Assembly (NCBI RefSeq): GCF_047946665.1
Contig: NZ_CP172312.1
Location: 806,001 to 870,000 of the forward strand
Source of the DNA: Allohahella sp002354735
Lineage (GTDB): Bacteria; Pseudomonadota; Gammaproteobacteria; Pseudomonadales; Oleiphilaceae
Direction of reading: 5' to 3'
Length of the DNA: 64,000 nt
Shown: in pieces, positions 61,019 to 64,000 of the stretch
Layout of the letters: each line of letters begins with the position of its first letter
How positions within the stretch are numbered: position 1 is the first letter of the stretch
Notes under the pieces: model-generated
The model's database searches: none
Told to the model about the DNA's origin: nothing
The model's input: only the letters and a program-made list of their open reading frames with translations
Position numbers and translations under genes: made by a program

Positions 61019-62347
61019 CTAGAGACGGGACAGGCCTTCCATGAGATGACGGATCTTGTCGACCGATTCGTCATACTCTGCCTCACAGGCTGAGCCAGTG
61101 GTGATGCCACCGCCACCACTGACGCTGGCGCTGCCCCCGGCACAGTGTACTGAACGAATGGCAATATTGCTGTCCAGCAGGCCGCTTCGGCTGTAGCTGA
61201 ACACCGTGCCACAGTAATAGCCCCTCGGTACCGCTTCGAGTTCCTCTATTATTTCCCGCGCACGCTGCTTCGGCGCACCCGTGATCGATCCACCCGGAAA
61301 GCAGCCGAGCAGGGCTTCCAAGGGGTGGAAGGCCTGATCAAGCTCGGCCGTCACATGGCTGATCAGATGATGCACATTACTAAACGAATGCAGTGCGAAA
61401 AGCTCAGGCACCTTGACGCTGCCTTTCCTGGCAAAGCGACTCAGGTCGTTGCGCAACAGATCCACGATCATCAGATTTTCGGCGCGGTCCTTGTCGCTCC
61501 CGCTGAGTGATTGCCGCTGTTGGCTATCCAGCACTTCATCAGCAAGTCGAGCACGCGTGCCCTTGATCGGGCTGGTGAGCATCTGTCCTTTTTCGATTCT
61601 GAGAAAGCGTTCCGGGCTGAAGCAGAGCAGGGCATCGGTCTGCGTGTCACGGCCCAGGCTGACGTAAGCGCTGAATGGCGCCCGCGCCTTGCACCGGAGC
61701 TGCCAGTACGCCTCGAAGGGGTGGCCTGCAAAGCTTGCGCGACATTGCTGCGTCAGATTCACCTGATAGCAGTCCCCGGCAGCCAGGTAGGCCTGAACCT
61801 GATTGAAAGCTGCCTGGTAGGCCCCGCGATCCCACGCCCACTGCCATTCGCTCGTCAGCGAAAACTCCGGCTGCGATCCAATTGGTCGCTTATCATCCAC
61901 GACCTGCTGAATCAGCTCATAACTTTCTTCATCGGCAACAACCGCAAATATACGCTGAGTATCGTGCTGTATTTCGACAAAGTTCCGGTAGTCGCCAACC
62001 ACGGGGTAGACACGCTGGTCTGACGGCTCGAGGGCAGGGTAGGGTAAGGCACCAGCAAGCCCGCCGCGAAAGCGTAGTGATGGTGAATGCGCATCAAGGG
62101 TGGACGTATATCGTTGGTGCTGTTTATCCCCCCAGGTATCACAGCGCACGAGCATTGCCGACAGGACGTCCTTATCAGCCGTGCTGTGCCAGTCCGGGTT
62201 GAACAGAAGTAGCTCGTTGGGCTGGTCTGCGCTGGCGTTCCAGGGGCTTGCACTATCCAGCCAGATGAACCCAGATGCGAGCGCACAGGCCCGTCGCAGC
62301 TGCTCCAGCATGCTTTCTGAGTACTCCAGCGTGATGATCTGCAACAA
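61019..62347 (-). CDS. pabB: Aminodeoxychorismate synthase component I
   Basis: PabB turns chorismate into 4-amino-4-deoxychorismate for folate, with glutamine-derived ammonia from PabA. The 442-residue protein shows the chorismate-binding core: YQVNLTQQ, SPERFLR, SPIKGTR, MIVDLLRNDL and GSITGAPKQRA, with the C-terminal GGGITTGSACEAEYDE. Length is near that of E. coli PabB (453). The promoter is at 62452-62480. It is convergent with thrH. Confidence 0.95.
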   Translation of the reverse strand: MLQIITLEYSESMLEQLRRACALASGFIWLDSASPWNASADQPNELLLFNPDWHSTADKDVLSAMLVRCDTWGDKQHQRYTSTLDAHSPSLRFRGGLAGALPYPALEPSDQRVYPVVGDYRNFVEIQHDTQRIFAVVADEESYELIQQVVDDKRPIGSQPEFSLTSEWQWAWDRGAYQAAFNQVQAYLAAGDCYQVNLTQQCRASFAGHPFEAYWQLRCKARAPFSAYVSLGRDTQTDALLCFSPERFLRIEKGQMLTSPIKGTRARLADEVLDSQQRQSLSGSDKDRAENLMIVDLLRNDLSRFARKGSVKVPELFALHSFSNVHHLISHVTAELDQAFHPLEALLGCFPGGSITGAPKQRAREIIEELEAVPRGYYCGTVFSYSRSGLLDSNIAIRSVHCAGGSASVSGGGGITTGSACEAEYDESVDKIRHLMEGLSRL

Positions 62348-62451
62348 ACGCGATGCGCTCCTGTGTAAGGTAATGTGTTCTTGTGAATTGGTGAGTGGCA
62401 GCCTCGTAGCCTGTTGCGAGCAGCTGGTGGGCTTCGCGCTAAATATCTGAT

Positions 62452-62480
62452 ATTATAGTGTTTATGGTGCCAGTTGTCGT
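62452..62480 (-). promoter_or_regulatory. pabB promoter
   Basis: On the minus strand ACGACA (62480-62475), a 17-base spacer and a perfect TATAAT (62457-62452) give a sigma70-type promoter, with a leader of about 100 bases before pabB. Confidence 0.55.
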
Positions 62481-62784
62481 CCTGGAACGCCAGGCGCTCA
62501 GAATCGTATCTCCGCCTTTTAAGCACGCTTCTTGCGACCTCAAACACACTTCGTGAACAGCTAATTACGAATTATAAAGAAAATGTGAGTAGTGTCACGG
62601 AACGTAAGCGGGTGTATCCGTAGAGTAGGCATCGTTAGGTTGCAAAACGGGTTGTAAGACCTCCGAGTCGTAACCGGGCCAGAGAGCCACCAGGCGCTCT
62701 GGTCTGTGGGAGACTTACAATCTTTTGTGAAATCGGCTTCATCGGGAAGCCTAGGTATAAAAATAATCCTTCTGGAGATTTAAT
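62481..62784 (+). other. Long leader region before the first secreted protein
   Basis: No gene is present. The region can form hairpins CCAGAG/CTCTGG (around 62680-62703) and GGCTT/AAGCC (around 62738-62752). A TATAAA (about 62755) and a TGGAGA ribosome site precede the ATG at 62785. No known riboswitch was recognised. Confidence 0.4.
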
Positions 62785-63477
62785 ATGAAAGGCCTGAACA
62801 AATTAGTACTGGTTTCTGCAATCGTTGCTGCTTCTGCTGCAAACGCTGAGCTCAAGTCGATCGACGACGCAGCAATGGCTGAAGTTTCTGGTCAGAGCGG
62901 TATCGTAATCGAAGCTGGCTTTGGCACCATCGGTGGTGTTGACGCTACTGCTGCTAACGCATACACCGCTACTACCACTGACGTAAATGGTAACGCCGTT
63001 GTACAGGAAGGTTCACTGGGTGATTTCTACGGCGTTGATTGGTCAAATGCTGGTATCACTATCGAAGCGTTCAAGTGGATCGTAGACATCGAAGGTGGCT
63101 GGGATCAGGACACTAACACTGGCGTCAACGTTAACTCTGGTAACCCAGTTCCAGCACTCGGCGGCTTCATCGCCAAGGACATCGCAGTAGCTGGTATGGT
63201 CGACATGACTATCGACGCGACTGCTGACTTGACCAACGTTGTTATGAACGGTGGTGCAGTTGCTGAAGGCGACGGCGGTATCGGTATCACTTTCGCGAAC
63301 TCAGACATCAACTTCAAAGTTGGCGACATGGGCGTATTCGTAGAAGAGTATGACCTGGCTAACATCGGTCAGCAGGGCGTTGTTCAAGCTGGTCAGGTAT
63401 CAAGCTTCGGTGGTATCGAGCTGATCGGTATGAACATCGACAAGCTCCAGCTGGTTATCCGTGGTAACGGCCTGTAA
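62785..63477 (+). CDS. Secreted protein of the DUF6160-like group
   Basis: The 230-residue protein has a 22-residue signal peptide (cleavage after ANA) and then ELKSIDDAAMAEVSGQSG, the short signature shared with its downstream paralogue. The rest is Gly/Asp/Asn-rich beta sequence without Cys. Members with this ID-DAxMAEVSGQ signature are found in marine gammaproteobacteria as outer-surface or filament-related proteins. Usage of preferred codons and a strong terminator after the gene suggest high expression. Function is unproven. Confidence 0.75.
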   Translation: MKGLNKLVLVSAIVAASAANAELKSIDDAAMAEVSGQSGIVIEAGFGTIGGVDATAANAYTATTTDVNGNAVVQEGSLGDFYGVDWSNAGITIEAFKWIVDIEGGWDQDTNTGVNVNSGNPVPALGGFIAKDIAVAGMVDMTIDATADLTNVVMNGGAVAEGDGGIGITFANSDINFKVGDMGVFVEEYDLANIGQQGVVQAGQVSSFGGIELIGMNIDKLQLVIRGNGL

Positions 63478-63520
63478 GGTCCGCTTAACGCGAATGGTTA
63501 GTTAGAGCCTCGTGCTCAGG

Positions 63521-63550
63521 AAAGGGGCGCTTCGGCGCCCCTTTCTGTCT
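63521..63550 (+). terminator. Rho-independent terminator after the secreted-protein gene
   Basis: AAAGGGGCGC, loop TTCG and GCGCCCCTTT form a ten-pair stem followed by TCTGTCT. It separates the first secreted-protein gene from its partial paralogue. Confidence 0.85.
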
Positions 63551-63577
63551 CTACCCTACAACTTTTCAAAGGTGTAT

Positions 63578-64000
63578 ATGGTTCATTCAGTAAAAAATCA
63601 AAGCCAGCTTCGCTCTGGGCTAACTGCTTCAGGCAGCGCCCCCGCTGATCTTGACCGCCTAAGCGGGAAAGTAGGCGTCTTGCTAGGCATGGGTTTTTTG
63701 CTGAGTGCACTGTCGGTACAGGCTGAACTGAAGCCAATTGACGACGCGACAATGAGCGAAGTCACTGGACAGGCAGCACCGGTTATCGAAATGAGTGGTC
63801 AGATTACCTATGAAGCCATCGTCTACACCGATGCTCAGGGTAACAAGGAAACCATCCGGCAGGGTGAAAGTTCCACCACCGGTGCTGTACAGCCTTATGA
63901 CCGCGCCATCAAGGGCATTACCTTTGCCAATCAGACGACCGGCACTTTGATGGATGTGATGTCTTTTGTCATGCCGCTGCGCTATGGCGCGGTCGATATC
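63578..64000 (+). CDS. Paralogous secreted protein (3' end outside window)
   Basis: The ATG at 63578 follows an AGGTG ribosome site and the frame is open to the window edge (141 codons). An unusually long N-region of about 37 polar residues precedes a hydrophobic VGVLLGMGFLLSALSVQA signal. Then comes ELKPIDDATMSEVTGQA, nearly the same signature as in the upstream protein. The remainder seen is Gly/Thr-rich. The two genes are tandem paralogues separated by a terminator. Confidence 0.75.
   Translation, partial: MVHSVKNQSQLRSGLTASGSAPADLDRLSGKVGVLLGMGFLLSALSVQAELKPIDDATMSEVTGQAAPVIEMSGQITYEAIVYTDAQGNKETIRQGESSTTGAVQPYDRAIKGITFANQTTGTLMDVMSFVMPLRYGAVDI

Noticed and set aside
62580..62720. A c-di-GMP (GEMM) or other known riboswitch in the leader of the secreted-protein gene
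   Set aside because: The region has hairpins and a GCAAAAC string, but the conserved GEMM core and tetraloop-receptor pieces are missing.
1..64000. CRISPR arrays or insertion sequences
   Set aside because: No regularly spaced direct repeats with unique spacers and no transposase-like ORF or paired terminal repeats with target duplication were seen.

Overview
The window joins the right part of a short-tailed (podovirus-type) prophage (about 1-19,500) to ordinary chromosome of a gammaproteobacterium (about 19,500-64,000). The chromosomal gene set and order (dnaX-ybaB-recR; cysB, cysH, thrH and pabB side by side; a MalT-like regulator nearby) resemble Pseudomonas and its marine relatives in the Pseudomonadales/Oceanospirillales. 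No species can be named from the sequence alone.

Prophage morphogenesis, plus strand, 1-15,135. The window opens inside a large-terminase gene that carries an intein: the intein C-terminal block, its junction and the terminase C-extein are visible, and a zinc-finger homing-endonuclease-like tail lies in another frame. Then follow a P22-type portal, a 53-residue ORF, scaffold, an N4-gp56-type major capsid protein, a terminator, head-completion, adaptor and tail-nozzle proteins, a tail fibre, and five presumed internal-virion or ejection proteins. Most junctions are ATGA or TAATG overlaps. There is no tape-measure gene, which fits a short-tailed phage.

Prophage accessory region, mostly minus strand, 15,111-19,400. 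A strong sigma70-like promoter with an embedded palindrome (17,820-17,848) reads into two tandem tRNA-like modules in which the T arm comes first, the acceptor stem is closed by a tetraloop and the D arm follows. This is the layout of a Y-RNA effector domain. Directly downstream is a Ro60/Rsr (TROVE-vWA) gene, then a 60-residue HTH protein, a secreted 19-residue-repeat protein and a small membrane protein. Further right are a protein with a PEP-CTERM-like tail, operator-like repeats, and a 2OG-Fe(II) oxygenase-like ORF with an in-frame TAG as its fourth codon. Just upstream of that ORF, behind its own promoter, is a D-arm-poor tRNA-like gene with anticodon CTA, which would read UAG. A second odd tRNA-like element lies at 19,321, and tRNA-Ser(GGA) with its 3' end facing the prophage is the likely integration target.

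Chromosome, 19,500-64,000. SRP RNA precedes dnaX (with an A9 slippery run followed by a -1-frame stop), ybaB, recR and rnd. Next come a vWA membrane protein, cysK, a MoxR-ATPase/CoxE-vWA pair, and a nine-gene envelope operon (30,799-39,929). That operon encodes TPR proteins, a TPR lipoprotein, ExbB, two ExbD proteins and an AgmX/TonB-like protein; one ExbD has Asn where the channel Asp is expected. After it come a MaoC hydratase, an alpha/beta hydrolase, hrpA, a KAS III-like enzyme, mlaA, a patatin, gspA-gspB, a DinG-type helicase, a TauE/MalT-like pair, and the sulfur and amino-acid genes cysB, cysH, thrH and pabB. The window ends with two tandem secreted proteins that share a signature after their signal peptides; the second is cut by the window edge.
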